DNA from: Thermoflavifilum thermophilum
Lineage (GTDB): Bacteria > Bacteroidota > Bacteroidia > Chitinophagales > Chitinophagaceae
Length of the DNA stretch: 64,000 bases
Reading direction: 5' to 3'
NCBI RefSeq assembly: GCF_900116565.1
Contig: NZ_FPCJ01000001.1
Coordinates: 310,001-374,000, forward strand
The notes below the pieces were generated by a model. The model searched no databases. It was not told the origin of the DNA and saw only the letters and a list, made by a program, of their open reading frames with translations. Within the stretch, counting starts at the first letter, position 1; the number at the start of each line of letters is the position of its first letter. This document shows, one piece after another, positions 18,266-27,096 of the stretch. Made by a program: the position numbers and the translations under genes.

Positions 18266-19555
18266 ATGTTGTTTCCCATGCGTGTATTGCTCTCACAGGT
18301 ACGGATTGTGGATCCCCAACACCTCACGGTTTCTGCACCCTGCGATATCTTGATTGTCAACGGATATATCGAACGGATAGCCGACCGTATAGATGATGAA
18401 ACAGCAGAAAAGGTTAGCATTCCCAATGCACATGTATCACCCGGCTGGGTGGATTTGTTTGCTGATTTTGGAGATCCCGGCTTTGAACGGAAAGAAGACC
18501 TGACAAGCGGTTGCGCGGCTGCGGCTGCGGGAGGATTTACCGAAGTGTGCCTGGTGCCCAATACAGCTCCTGTGGTGCAATCAAAAGCCGAGCTGGATTA
18601 TCTGTTGCATAAATCGCGGCACCTGCCGGTTACCATCCGGCCGCTGGGCGCCATTAGCAAAGATCTGGAAGGCAAAGCGCTTGCTGAATTATACGATCTG
18701 CATGTCCATGGAGCCGTAGCTTTCAGCGATGGCTGGCAGCCGGTACAATCGGCCGGATTGTTGCTCAAAGCCCTGGAATATGTGCGGGCTTTCGATGGAC
18801 TAATCATGCAACTACCCGATCATCAATCCTTATCCGCTCACGGGCTTATGCACGAAGGCATCCATTCCGTACGGCTGGGCATGCCCGGCATACCGGCAAT
18901 CAGCGAACTCATCCAGGTGCAACGCGATACCGAACTGGCCCGCTATGCCGCATCCCGTATTCATTTCACCGGCATATCAACACGCGAAGCCCTGCAGGTT
19001 ATTGCCCGGGCCAAAGAAGAAGGCTTGCAGGTAAGCTGCTCCGTAACGCCCTATCACCTGGCGCTTACCGATGCCTGCCTGGAAAGCTACGATACCAACC
19101 TGAAAGTGATGCCCCCCCTACGATCCCAGGAAGATGTGGATGCCCTGAAACAAGCTATTCAGCAAGGTTTGATCGATGCGTTTGCCACTCACCATCGCCC
19201 GCAGGATATGGAAAGCAAACAGGTAGAATTTGAATATGCAGCACCAGGAATAATCGGACTGGAAACTTGTTTTGGTATCATAAACCGGGAATTAGCTGCG
19301 GTTGAGCTGACACAAAAAATTGCGATGCTCACTACCAAACCCAGATCCCTGCTGGGTTTGCCGGCCGTAGAAATATCAGTTGGAAAAGAAGCAAATCTCA
19401 CTATCTTTGATCCAGATAAAGAATGGATTTTTGAAGAAAAACTTATTCGCTCCAAATCACACCATACGCCTTTTATCGGCCAACAGTTAAGAGGGTTTGT
19501 TTATGGTATATTGACTAAAAACCAACTTATTTTGCATCATTCCTCACCTCAATAA
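18266..19555 (+). CDS. Dihydroorotase-like protein lacking metal ligands (pseudo-enzyme)
   Basis: A 429-residue amidohydrolase-fold protein that aligns along its length with class I dihydroorotases: GWVDLFADFGDPG at residues 60-72, AAAAAGGFTEVCLVPNT, AFSDG, SLS-HGLMHEG and VTPYHL. The metal and substrate residues are replaced: the HxH of active enzymes is Phe65/Asp67, the next Arg is Gly69, the His near 183 is Leu/Pro, the His before the ST motif is Gly236, and the Asp of TDHAPH is His309. Only Asp155 remains. Hydrolysis of dihydroorotate is therefore unlikely. Pseudomonas PyrC' is a precedent for an inactive homologue that supports aspartate transcarbamylase. DUF4199 and glycosyltransferase genes follow closely (11 and 7 bp). 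Confidence 0.85.
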   Translation: MLFPMRVLLSQVRIVDPQHLTVSAPCDILIVNGYIERIADRIDDETAEKVSIPNAHVSPGWVDLFADFGDPGFERKEDLTSGCAAAAAGGFTEVCLVPNTAPVVQSKAELDYLLHKSRHLPVTIRPLGAISKDLEGKALAELYDLHVHGAVAFSDGWQPVQSAGLLLKALEYVRAFDGLIMQLPDHQSLSAHGLMHEGIHSVRLGMPGIPAISELIQVQRDTELARYAASRIHFTGISTREALQVIARAKEEGLQVSCSVTPYHLALTDACLESYDTNLKVMPPLRSQEDVDALKQAIQQGLIDAFATHHRPQDMESKQVEFEYAAPGIIGLETCFGIINRELAAVELTQKIAMLTTKPRSLLGLPAVEISVGKEANLTIFDPDKEWIFEEKLIRSKSHHTPFIGQQLRGFVYGILTKNQLILHHSSPQ

Positions 19556-19566
19556 ACCATTCAATT

Positions 19567-20097
19567 ATGGAACAGTCACCTCAAGTACCTGCAACGCCTA
19601 AAACACATCTGCAATGGGGCATATTGATCGCCGTGATCATGATAGTATTATTTGTTGTGTATTATGTTTTTGCCGTCCCCCAGCAAGGTTTTGCACGATG
19701 GATTCCCACTCTGCTCTTTGTGGTGCTGATTATCCTTGCACAACAAGCTTACGGAAAAGCCATGGCACATCGCGTAACCTATGGTGAATTGTTTGCCAAT
19801 GGATTTAAAACCACAGCAGTTACAACCAGCCTGTATGTACTGTTTTTGATTTTATTCCTGATTTTTGTGCCCGGGTTTAAAGAACAATCACTGAATATGG
19901 CGCGCGAAGCCATGGAGAAAAAAGGCAATATGACTGAAGATCAGATCAATATGGCTATGAGCTTTACTGCTAAATATTTTACGGTATTTATGCTCGCCGG
20001 AACTATCTTCGGAACCCTGATTGCTGGAGCTATTGCTTCATTAATAGGTGCAGCCATTGCCCGCAAGGAAGGCAAATCTGCCCCACCTGCAAGTTGA
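19567..20097 (+). CDS. DUF4199 four-helix membrane protein
   Basis: A 176-residue inner-membrane protein with four hydrophobic helices (about residues 18-38, 45-62, 88-106, 136-160). VTYGELFANGFKTTAVTTSL is the conserved stretch of DUF4199, between helices 2 and 3. Function is not known. It lies between the dihydroorotase-like gene and the glycosyltransferase with very short gaps, an order I recall as recurring in Bacteroidota, which hints at a shared membrane or cell-envelope job. The cytosolic C-terminus is short and polar (KEGKSAPPAS). Confidence 0.82.
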   Translation: MEQSPQVPATPKTHLQWGILIAVIMIVLFVVYYVFAVPQQGFARWIPTLLFVVLIILAQQAYGKAMAHRVTYGELFANGFKTTAVTTSLYVLFLILFLIFVPGFKEQSLNMAREAMEKKGNMTEDQINMAMSFTAKYFTVFMLAGTIFGTLIAGAIASLIGAAIARKEGKSAPPAS

Positions 20098-20104
20098 CCA
20101 TGCC

Positions 20105-21049
20105 ATGGATATTTCTGTTGTTATTCCGCTGAAAGATGAAGCTGAATCATTACCTGAACTTTGTGCATGGATTCATCGGGTAATGAAGGAAAACGGATGG
20201 AGTTATGAAATGATTCTGGTGGATGATGGATCTACCGATGGATCATGGGAGGTGATTCAGCAACTTTCACATCAATACCCGGACTTGAAAGGCATTCGAT
20301 TCCAGCGCAATTATGGAAAATCAGCTGCACTGAACGAAGGCTTCCGCTATGCAAGTGGTGAAGTGGTTATTACCATGGACGCTGATCTGCAGGACAGCCC
20401 GGATGAGATTCCTGCTCTCTATGAAATGATTACCAAGCAAGGATACGATCTGGTAAGTGGCTGGAAAAAGAAACGACACGATAACTTGTTTACGAAAAAC
20501 ATTCCATCTCGTTTTTTTAACTGGGTAACGCGTCGTATTTCACATATTCCATTGCATGATTTTAATTGTGGATTGAAGGCCTATCGTAAAAAAGTAGTGA
20601 AAAGCATTGAAGTGTATGGCGAAATGCATCGGTATATTCCGGTCATCGCCAAATGGGCTGGATTTACCCGAATTGGTGAAAAAGTGGTGACACATCGTCC
20701 ACGAAAATATGGTCGTTCCAAATTTGGTTGGGAAAGATTTATCAATGGATTTTTGGATTTGCTATCCATCGTATTTGTGGGTCGTTTTGGCAAACGTCCG
20801 ATGCATTTCTTTGGCACCATGGGCACCATAGCTTTTCTGTTTGGTTTTGCAATTGCCGTGTATTTAACAATTGCAAAATTCATCTTCCTGCAATATCGCA
20901 TGACCGAACGACCTATTTTTTACCTGGCTTTGCTGGCCATGATTATCGGTTCACAACTTTTTCTTGCGGGCTTTTTGGGTGAGCTGATCACACGCAACGC
21001 CCCCGAACGCAATCAATATCTCATTGAAGAAAAATTAAATCTGGAGTAA
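20105..21049 (+). CDS. Family 2 glycosyltransferase, polyprenol-phosphate type
   Basis: A 314-residue enzyme. The start is taken at the ATG at 20105; an upstream in-frame ATG at 20048 overlaps the previous gene. The GT-A domain begins ISVVIPLKDEAESLPEL and has LVDDGSTDGS (about 37-46) and MDADLQDSP (about 93-101), the nucleotide-sugar and metal site. Two C-terminal transmembrane helices (about 232-255 and 272-295) mark the DPM1/ArnC/GtrB subgroup, which transfers a sugar to undecaprenyl phosphate on the cytosolic face. KSAALNEGFRYASGE supports this. The sugar is not predictable. Confidence 0.88.
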   Translation: MDISVVIPLKDEAESLPELCAWIHRVMKENGWSYEMILVDDGSTDGSWEVIQQLSHQYPDLKGIRFQRNYGKSAALNEGFRYASGEVVITMDADLQDSPDEIPALYEMITKQGYDLVSGWKKKRHDNLFTKNIPSRFFNWVTRRISHIPLHDFNCGLKAYRKKVVKSIEVYGEMHRYIPVIAKWAGFTRIGEKVVTHRPRKYGRSKFGWERFINGFLDLLSIVFVGRFGKRPMHFFGTMGTIAFLFGFAIAVYLTIAKFIFLQYRMTERPIFYLALLAMIIGSQLFLAGFLGELITRNAPERNQYLIEEKLNLE

Positions 21050-21103
21050 ATGCATCCATCCGGTTGCATGTAATCCATCATTGACCGATAAACAACAGTT
21101 ATC

Positions 21104-22756
21104 ATGTATCACATCCGCTTACCATACTTTGGTTTGTGGTTCCTGTTAACGACGCTCGTTTGGTGCGGCAAATCCAAAAAGCTGCTTGCTGCAGGTTTTG
21201 CACGAGATACATTGATAGATGTACTGCACTATCGTTTTGACATCGAATTACATGATACTTCATCTGAAATAAAGGCTGAAGCCCGCATTCGCTTTGTAGT
21301 CCGCCAGTCCCTCCAATCATGCAAACTCGATTTTGATATAGCTGCTACAACCGATTCTATCGGCATGAAGGTGGATGAAGTACGCTATCAACAGCAACGC
21401 ATTTATTATTCGGCCAGTGATGAACAAATAGAACTGCATTTCCCCAAAATGCTTGCTGCAGGTGATACGATTGAAGTAACAATCCGCTACCATGGCCAAC
21501 CGGCAGATGGATTGATAATCGGAAAAAACCTGTTTGGTGATCGCACGTATTTTGGTGATAACTGGCCTGCTCGTGCACACGATTGGTTACCCGTTAATGA
21601 TCATCCTTCCGATAAAGCCACCGTTGATTTTTTCGTGCAGGCGCCCTGTCATGATCAAGTAATTGCCAACGGACAACTGATGGAGCGAACCGATTTGAAG
21701 AACGGATATGTGTTGACGCACTGGCAGGAAACGCATCCCATTCCCACCAAAGTGATGGTGATAGGTGTGGCACCTTTTGCTGTAGAATATCTTCATCAGG
21801 GAAATGATATTCCCATACAAAGCTGGGTATATCCGGAAAATAAAACAGAAGGATTTACGGATTTTCAAGTAGCACCCGCTATTGTAGCTTATTTTGAATC
21901 ACTCTTGGGACCTTTCCCTTACGAGAAATTAGCCAATGTACAATCTACGACCCGCTATGGCGGTATGGAAAATGCCAGTTGCATTTTTTATGATGAACAT
22001 TTGATTACCGGCAAACAACGCATGACGCTTATACTTGCACATGAAATCGGCCATCAATGGTTTGGTGATTGTGTGACGGAAGCCGACTGGCCCCATATCT
22101 GGCTCAGCGAAGGCTTTGCAACTTTCATGAGTGAAATGTATGCAGAACATGCTTTCGGAAAAGATAGCCTGCAAAAGATACTTGCACATGATCGCCAGCT
22201 GATATTGCATTATGATTCATTGCATCAAACACCGGTTATCAACAATCAATTTCAGCATCCTGAACAGTTGCTGAACCCTGATAGTTATCAGAAGGGAGGC
22301 TACGTGCTGCAAATGCTCAGGCAACTGATCGGAGATTCTATTTTCTGGAAAGGCATGCGATTGTACGTTCAACAGTATCGTCACCGCAACGCAAGCACAG
22401 AAGATTTTATACAAGTCATGGAACGGGTTTCACATCAATCGTTGCAAACGTTTTTCAAACAATGGTTATATCGCCCTGAAGATCCGGTTATCGGTTGGTA
22501 TGGAAAGTATGATACATTAAAACATGCCATTGAATTGCACATAAAACAACTGCAACATGGTGAAGCATTTGACTTGCCATTGGAAATTCAGGCGATAGAT
22601 CGGCATGGCAAATCACATTTGTTTTCTGCTCATCTGGTAGAAAAACAGCAAAGCTTCATCATTCCTTGTTCTTTCCAGCCGATCCGGATTCTGCTTGATC
22701 CGATGAATAAAATACTCATGCAGCAAATTGAACAAATGCCAGCTGATATCCAATAA
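21104..22756 (+). CDS. M1-family metallo-aminopeptidase, exported
   Basis: A 550-residue zinc peptidase. The N-terminal hydrophobic run (LPYFGLWFLLTTLVWCG) is probably an export signal; the residue before Cys is Trp, so a lipobox is doubtful. RYGGMENASCIF is the exopeptidase motif of M1 enzymes that binds the free N-terminus. The zinc site is HEIGHQWFGD with His313, Glu314 and His317, plus Glu336 in LSEGFATF, the correct 18-residue spacing. At 550 residues it has the beta, catalytic and short C-terminal domains but not the long ERAP-type helical domain. It probably degrades peptides in the periplasm, together with exported DPP4. Confidence 0.92.
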   Translation: MYHIRLPYFGLWFLLTTLVWCGKSKKLLAAGFARDTLIDVLHYRFDIELHDTSSEIKAEARIRFVVRQSLQSCKLDFDIAATTDSIGMKVDEVRYQQQRIYYSASDEQIELHFPKMLAAGDTIEVTIRYHGQPADGLIIGKNLFGDRTYFGDNWPARAHDWLPVNDHPSDKATVDFFVQAPCHDQVIANGQLMERTDLKNGYVLTHWQETHPIPTKVMVIGVAPFAVEYLHQGNDIPIQSWVYPENKTEGFTDFQVAPAIVAYFESLLGPFPYEKLANVQSTTRYGGMENASCIFYDEHLITGKQRMTLILAHEIGHQWFGDCVTEADWPHIWLSEGFATFMSEMYAEHAFGKDSLQKILAHDRQLILHYDSLHQTPVINNQFQHPEQLLNPDSYQKGGYVLQMLRQLIGDSIFWKGMRLYVQQYRHRNASTEDFIQVMERVSHQSLQTFFKQWLYRPEDPVIGWYGKYDTLKHAIELHIKQLQHGEAFDLPLEIQAIDRHGKSHLFSAHLVEKQQSFIIPCSFQPIRILLDPMNKILMQQIEQMPADIQ

Positions 22757-22775
22757 ATCAGAAACAACTTTTTGT

Positions 22776-23510
22776 TCAGCTATTCCAGATTTCCCAGGAT
22801 GCCTCTGCCTGCCGGATCAGCATTTCATAACCATTTTGAATACGGGCACCTTGTTGCTGTCCCAGTTGCAGAAACTTTGTAAGTGATGGATTGTAAATCA
22901 GGTCAAATAAGAGATGATCTTTTCCGATAAAATCATAGGGCAACGGCGGTGCTTCATCCACATGCGGATACATGCCTGCAGGCGTAGTATTCACTATGAG
23001 TAAATGTGATGAAATAATATCTGCATTCAATTCATCGTAAGTTAACATGCCCGGTTGTTTGCGACGACTCACCAGCTGATATGATATTCTTTCTTTGCGC
23101 AACACGTAGGCCACTGCGCGGGAAGCACCACCTGTACCCAATATGAGGGCATGTTTATGAATAGGTCTAAGCAAAGGTTTTAACGAATGCTGAAAACCAA
23201 TGGCATCGGTATTGAAACCTATAGTTTCACCTGCCCGCACGCGAATACAGTTAACGGCTCCAATAGCTGCAGCCTGTTCACTCAACCGGTTCAAATAAGG
23301 GATGATTTTTTCCTTATACGGAATGGTAACATTAAATCCTTCCCAGTCATCATATTGTTTCAGCAAGTCCGGAAATTCTTCGATGCGCGACAATGGACAT
23401 TTCACATACAAGTAGTCGCTCCTGCCTTCCTGCTGAAATTTGTTATTGAAATAAATGGGTGAAAAAGAATGATCGAGCGGATAACCGATGATGCCAAAAC
23501 GATGTGCCAT
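22776..23510 (-). CDS. aroE: Shikimate dehydrogenase
   Basis: A 244-residue NADPH-dependent enzyme of the shikimate pathway. The start is set at 23510, because the longer frame (23570) would overlap the previous gene by 50 bp and its extra residues are not family-like. GYPLDHSFSPIYFNNKF is the shikimate-binding motif (SxS), NVTIPYKEKI holds the catalytic Lys, GAVNCIR the Asn, and LGTGGASRAVAYVL the nucleotide loop. It lies 10 bp after the ComA-like gene and is likely co-transcribed with it. It is slightly short compared with E. coli AroE (272). Confidence 0.93.
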   Translation of the reverse strand: MAHRFGIIGYPLDHSFSPIYFNNKFQQEGRSDYLYVKCPLSRIEEFPDLLKQYDDWEGFNVTIPYKEKIIPYLNRLSEQAAAIGAVNCIRVRAGETIGFNTDAIGFQHSLKPLLRPIHKHALILGTGGASRAVAYVLRKERISYQLVSRRKQPGMLTYDELNADIISSHLLIVNTTPAGMYPHVDEAPPLPYDFIGKDHLLFDLIYNPSLTKFLQLGQQQGARIQNGYEMLIRQAEASWEIWNS

Positions 23511-23520
23511 GGTATAATGA

Positions 23521-24324
23521 TCAAGAAGCCGGATTGTTTTTGGGAGGACGTTTGAATCGGGAATAACCATTCAGGTAAAGATGGAAAGTATCGCCACGCA
23601 AGCCTACACGCATAGCTTCCAGGGGAATGACTTCAGAAGGCGCCAGATTGCCCAGGTTGGCATTGCATCCCAGAAGCTCCAGGAAATATAGCTGCTGGCT
23701 TTTTTGCGGGGCTTCCCAGATGATTTTTTCATCGGGAATCTGGGTCAAAATTTCCTGTACAAGTCCCTGCCGCACTTCACCTGAGCTCCTGTACAAACCC
23801 ACATTTCCGGATTCACGGGCTTCGGCAATGACGTAAGAAGCTCCGGCATTGAGCTCAGCACGCATCAGCTCAATCCACTTGTAAGGCGGGAAAATATTGG
23901 TTTCATCTTTGGAACCCACTTCACTCAATACAGTGCCATATTTGGTAAGTTTTTCGATGTAGCCGCATTTTTCGCTATGTGGAATGGTAATTGACCCATC
24001 TGAAACTTCAATGTAATCTATCTCATATTCCTGCAGCAATTGGATATAATCTTCAAACTGGTTGCGAATAATAAAAGCTTCAAACAAGGTGCCCCCAAAA
24101 TATACGGGTATGCCATATTCTTTATAGACGGCGATTTTTTCTTTCAGGTTAGGAGTAACGAATGAGGTACCAAAGCCCAGTTTTACCAGATCTACATGAG
24201 GTGCAGCCACGGAACAGAAATTACGGGCTTCATACACACTCATGCCTTTATCCATGACCATGGTCAGTCCATAGGTACGGGGCTTCTGGGTACGGGTTGG
24301 GATCTGGGTGAGGTTAAAATTCAT
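23521..24324 (-). CDS. Phosphosulfolactate synthase family protein (ComA-like)
   Basis: A 267-residue TIM-barrel protein. RTYGLTMVMDKGMSVYEARN, VDLVKLGFGTS, PVYFGGTLFEA, IEVSDGSITIP and LSEVGSKDE match the ComA family, which adds sulfite to phosphoenolpyruvate to give (R)-phosphosulfolactate. In methanogens this opens coenzyme M synthesis, which is not expected here. In Bacteroidota the product might feed sulfonate metabolism such as sulfonolipids, but that is inference and no ComB or ComC homologue is adjacent. Its co-transcribed partner aroE also handles PEP-derived compounds. The family match is good; the physiological reaction is open. Confidence 0.83.
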   Translation of the reverse strand: MNFNLTQIPTRTQKPRTYGLTMVMDKGMSVYEARNFCSVAAPHVDLVKLGFGTSFVTPNLKEKIAVYKEYGIPVYFGGTLFEAFIIRNQFEDYIQLLQEYEIDYIEVSDGSITIPHSEKCGYIEKLTKYGTVLSEVGSKDETNIFPPYKWIELMRAELNAGASYVIAEARESGNVGLYRSSGEVRQGLVQEILTQIPDEKIIWEAPQKSQQLYFLELLGCNANLGNLAPSEVIPLEAMRVGLRGDTFHLYLNGYSRFKRPPKNNPAS

Positions 24325-24399
24325 ACATTGTCAGGTTTAATGCTGTTGTCGCAAAGATAACAACCTGCTGGCAATGATTGATCAGAGGGTTTTAAATAG

Positions 24400-25827
24400 C
24401 TATGAATCCTTCTTTTTCCGATAGCGGCTGATGAGATCGTTGACCGCTGATCGCTGCAGCACGGCCGGACATAGGTCAATAAGTTTTTTTACCTGCCGGG
24501 GAGCAAGCTGCAAGCCTGTTTCCAGCTGAATGAGGGCTTCTTTGTTTTTTCCCATGGCCAGCAGAATGGCGGTACGGTAATAATGGTAAATGGCTTTGGC
24601 TCCGGTATGTGTTTCAGCCATATAAGACTGACGATAAGCTTCTTCATAATCTCCAGCCAGATACAGGGCGCGGATGAGCAACTGCCAGGCCTGCACACTC
24701 GAAGGCCGCAGATGGGTGGCTTTCACAAAACAACGAATGGCTTCCTCTTCATTGTGAAGCTGTAACATGCACTCACCAAGCGCTTCCCAGCATTTTACCA
24801 TTTGCGGATTCAGCACAAGAGCCACCTGCAAAGCATCTGCCGCATTCATCCAGTTGCGTTCCTGCATATACGTTAAACCAATCCGTAACTGTAGCTTTTC
24901 ATCATGTGGACTTAAACGATAGGCTTTGCGATAATAATGCCTGGCCTGGGCATATTTTTTCAGCTTTTCATAACACAACCCAATGGCTTCATAAATCACA
25001 TCCTCCGGATTGGCTACCTGCAGCTGCTGTTGCAACACGTCAATGGCCGCATCGTATTTCCTCAGCTTCATGTAAGCATCGGCCATATTGCGATAGGCAT
25101 AATCAAATTTTTCATCTATCGCCAAGGCATAGGCATAGGCATCAATGGCTTTTTCATATAGCTTCAACCCCTGATAAGCTGCACCCAGATTAAACCACGC
25201 CAGCTCATTGTAAGGATTCTCATCAATAATCCATTGATGCAGTTTGATGCTTTCCTCATATCTCCCGCTGAATTCCGTCCAGAAACAAATCTTATGCAGT
25301 GCTTCTTCGTGATTGGGATCAATCTTTAGTATCCTGACCAAACAATCAAAAACCTGATTGAACTGATCCCAATCGTCATAAACATCGGCCAGTTCCAGCA
25401 ATAATTCCATTTGCTCCTCCCCATCGAAATGCTCAATACGGTTTTCCAGCATGGCCACAGCTTTATCATACTCGCCAAGGGCAAGATATGCTTCTGTTTT
25501 TAGCAAATACAAATGAATCTGGCTTTGATCATAAATTTCTGCCTGCTCCAATACTTGCAATGCCTGCCGGTAATGTTTGGTAGCAATAAGCAAATCTGCT
25601 TTCTTCAACATGAGGGTTGAAGAATAAGGAAAACGTTCAATGCCTAAATCAGCAGCCTGAATGGCCTGCTTAAGATCGTCCCGGTCATCAAAATAGTCAA
25701 TAATCTGTTCGAAATCTTCTTCATCTAAAAATGCATGTGACTGGCCTTTCCTCAACCGATCAAACTGATGAAGGATTTCTTTTAATTCCTCTGATTCTCC
25801 AAAAAAATCATCTTTAGGTGTCATCAT
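24400..25827 (-). CDS. Tetratricopeptide-repeat protein
   Basis: A 475-residue protein built almost wholly of TPR-type helix pairs from about residue 30 to 450. Clear repeats include AWFNLGAAYQGLKLYEKAID, AYRNMADAYMKLRKYDAAID and IYEAIGLCYEKLKKYAQARH. There is no signal peptide or membrane segment, so it should be cytosolic. The N-terminus is acidic (KDDFFGESEELKEIL) and the end is basic (RYRKKKDS). It probably scaffolds protein contacts; no partner can be named. The gene has its own upstream region, where a 15-bp palindrome lies at 25855-25869. Confidence 0.85.
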   Translation of the reverse strand: MMTPKDDFFGESEELKEILHQFDRLRKGQSHAFLDEEDFEQIIDYFDDRDDLKQAIQAADLGIERFPYSSTLMLKKADLLIATKHYRQALQVLEQAEIYDQSQIHLYLLKTEAYLALGEYDKAVAMLENRIEHFDGEEQMELLLELADVYDDWDQFNQVFDCLVRILKIDPNHEEALHKICFWTEFSGRYEESIKLHQWIIDENPYNELAWFNLGAAYQGLKLYEKAIDAYAYALAIDEKFDYAYRNMADAYMKLRKYDAAIDVLQQQLQVANPEDVIYEAIGLCYEKLKKYAQARHYYRKAYRLSPHDEKLQLRIGLTYMQERNWMNAADALQVALVLNPQMVKCWEALGECMLQLHNEEEAIRCFVKATHLRPSSVQAWQLLIRALYLAGDYEEAYRQSYMAETHTGAKAIYHYYRTAILLAMGKNKEALIQLETGLQLAPRQVKKLIDLCPAVLQRSAVNDLISRYRKKKDS

Positions 25828-25854
25828 CGTTCAGTAAATATATACATCCTCGGC

Positions 25855-25869
25855 TGGATTGTCAATCCA
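25855..25869. promoter_or_regulatory. 15-bp palindrome upstream of the TPR gene
   Basis: TGGATTG and CAATCCA flank a single T. It sits about 28 bp before the minus-strand TPR start and could be an operator for a dimeric repressor. No regulator is known. Confidence 0.25.
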
Positions 25870-26080
25870 ACCAAAAATTTTTCTATCTCATGTAATCCAG
25901 GAAATTGCTGATGAACATTCCAGAGCCTCATCCTGGCACCTGAATGTTCACATAGAATAGCAGTTTGTATGGCAGATAAAATCATTTATGTTACAGCAAA
26001 GATAAGCAGAAAAACTTTGCCTGCAACGTCCTGACAGAGTTTTGACAACAACATACAAAGAACTGATTTCGATAAACCTT

Positions 26081-26088
26081 TATATTTG
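26081..26088 (+). promoter_or_regulatory. -7 promoter element (TATATTTG), nucleoside phosphorylase
   Basis: Exact TAnnTTTG, 20 bases before the ATG at 26109, giving a leader of roughly 13-15 nt. A -33 TTTG is not obvious. Confidence 0.55.
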
Positions 26089-26108
26089 TTTTTTATTCCA
26101 TTCAAGCC

Positions 26109-26999
26109 ATGATTGCATCATCCGAATTAATCCTTAATGAGCGCGGAGCCGTATATCATCTGGATCTCAGGCCAGAAGAGATTGCACATACTATCATCAC
26201 CGTGGGCGATCCGGGCCGAGTACCGGTAGTTTCCCGTCATTTTGATCGGATAGAAGTTCAGCGCAGCCATCGCGAATTTGTAACCCATACCGGAACCATT
26301 GGAAACAAGCGACTGACGGTGATTTCATCAGGAATTGGAACGGATAACATTGACATCGTGCTGAATGAACTGGATGCGCTGGTGAACATTGATTTAAAAC
26401 AACGCATTCCCAAGCCCACTCACACTTCTCTTCAGCTGTTCAGGTTGGGCACCTGCGGTGGCCTGCAGGCCGATGTGCCCACCGATGCACTGGTGATCTC
26501 CACCCATGGATTAGGACTCGATAACCTCATGCATTATTATGCCGCGGACTATTCTGACGAAGAACAGGAGCTAATTCGGGCATTCATATCGCACGCAGGT
26601 TGGGATCAGACACCCTTGAAGCCCTATCTGGTGGCCGCTGATCCCGATCTACTGAAAAGCTTTACTTCAGAGCCTCATCAGCTCTCACCTTACTACGGCA
26701 TCACCGCCAGTTGCCCGGGCTTTTACGGGCCCCAAGGCCGGCAGCTAAGAGCTCCGCTGGCCTATCCCCAACTGGTTGATCAACTTTCCAGCTTTCGCTT
26801 TCAACATCATCGCATCACCAACTTCGAGATGGAAACCTCGGCTCTGTATGGACTGGCACGATTGTTAGGTCATCGTTGCCTGTCCATTAGCACCATTGTA
26901 GCCAACCGGGCAGCCGGTACCTTTAGTTCGGATTCGCAAAAAGCAATTGAACGGATGATTACCCGATTTCTGGATTGCTGGCTAAGCAGGGAATCATAA
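26109..26999 (+). CDS. Nucleoside phosphorylase (uridine phosphorylase-like)
   Basis: A 296-residue cytosolic enzyme of the PNP/UDP family that cleaves nucleosides with phosphate. ITVGDPGRVPVVSRHFD (about residues 30-46) is the phosphate-binding GDPxR motif. ISSGIGTDN and FRLGTCGGLQ follow, and TNFEMETSALYGLARLLGH (about 238-256) holds the Glu that binds the ribose. The closest well-known type is uridine phosphorylase, but base preference cannot be settled by eye. The protein is longer than E. coli Udp (253), with extra residues around 115-125 and 165-190. Confidence 0.88.
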   Translation: MIASSELILNERGAVYHLDLRPEEIAHTIITVGDPGRVPVVSRHFDRIEVQRSHREFVTHTGTIGNKRLTVISSGIGTDNIDIVLNELDALVNIDLKQRIPKPTHTSLQLFRLGTCGGLQADVPTDALVISTHGLGLDNLMHYYAADYSDEEQELIRAFISHAGWDQTPLKPYLVAADPDLLKSFTSEPHQLSPYYGITASCPGFYGPQGRQLRAPLAYPQLVDQLSSFRFQHHRITNFEMETSALYGLARLLGHRCLSISTIVANRAAGTFSSDSQKAIERMITRFLDCWLSRES

Positions 27000-27058
27000 T
27001 CTGCGAAAAGGTGCAGACATATCGGGAAAAGCCTGGCTGATGCATGTCGGCGACATGG

Positions 27059-27090
27059 TTTCATAACCAACAAAAAGCTTGTTAAATTTG
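27059..27090 (+). promoter_or_regulatory. Promoter of dapF, implying a leaderless mRNA
   Basis: TTTC at 27059-27062 and TAAATTTG at 27083-27090 are 20 bp apart. Transcription should begin about seven bases after the -7 element, which is the ATG at 27097 itself. Confidence 0.6.
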
Positions 27091-27096
27091 TATTTT

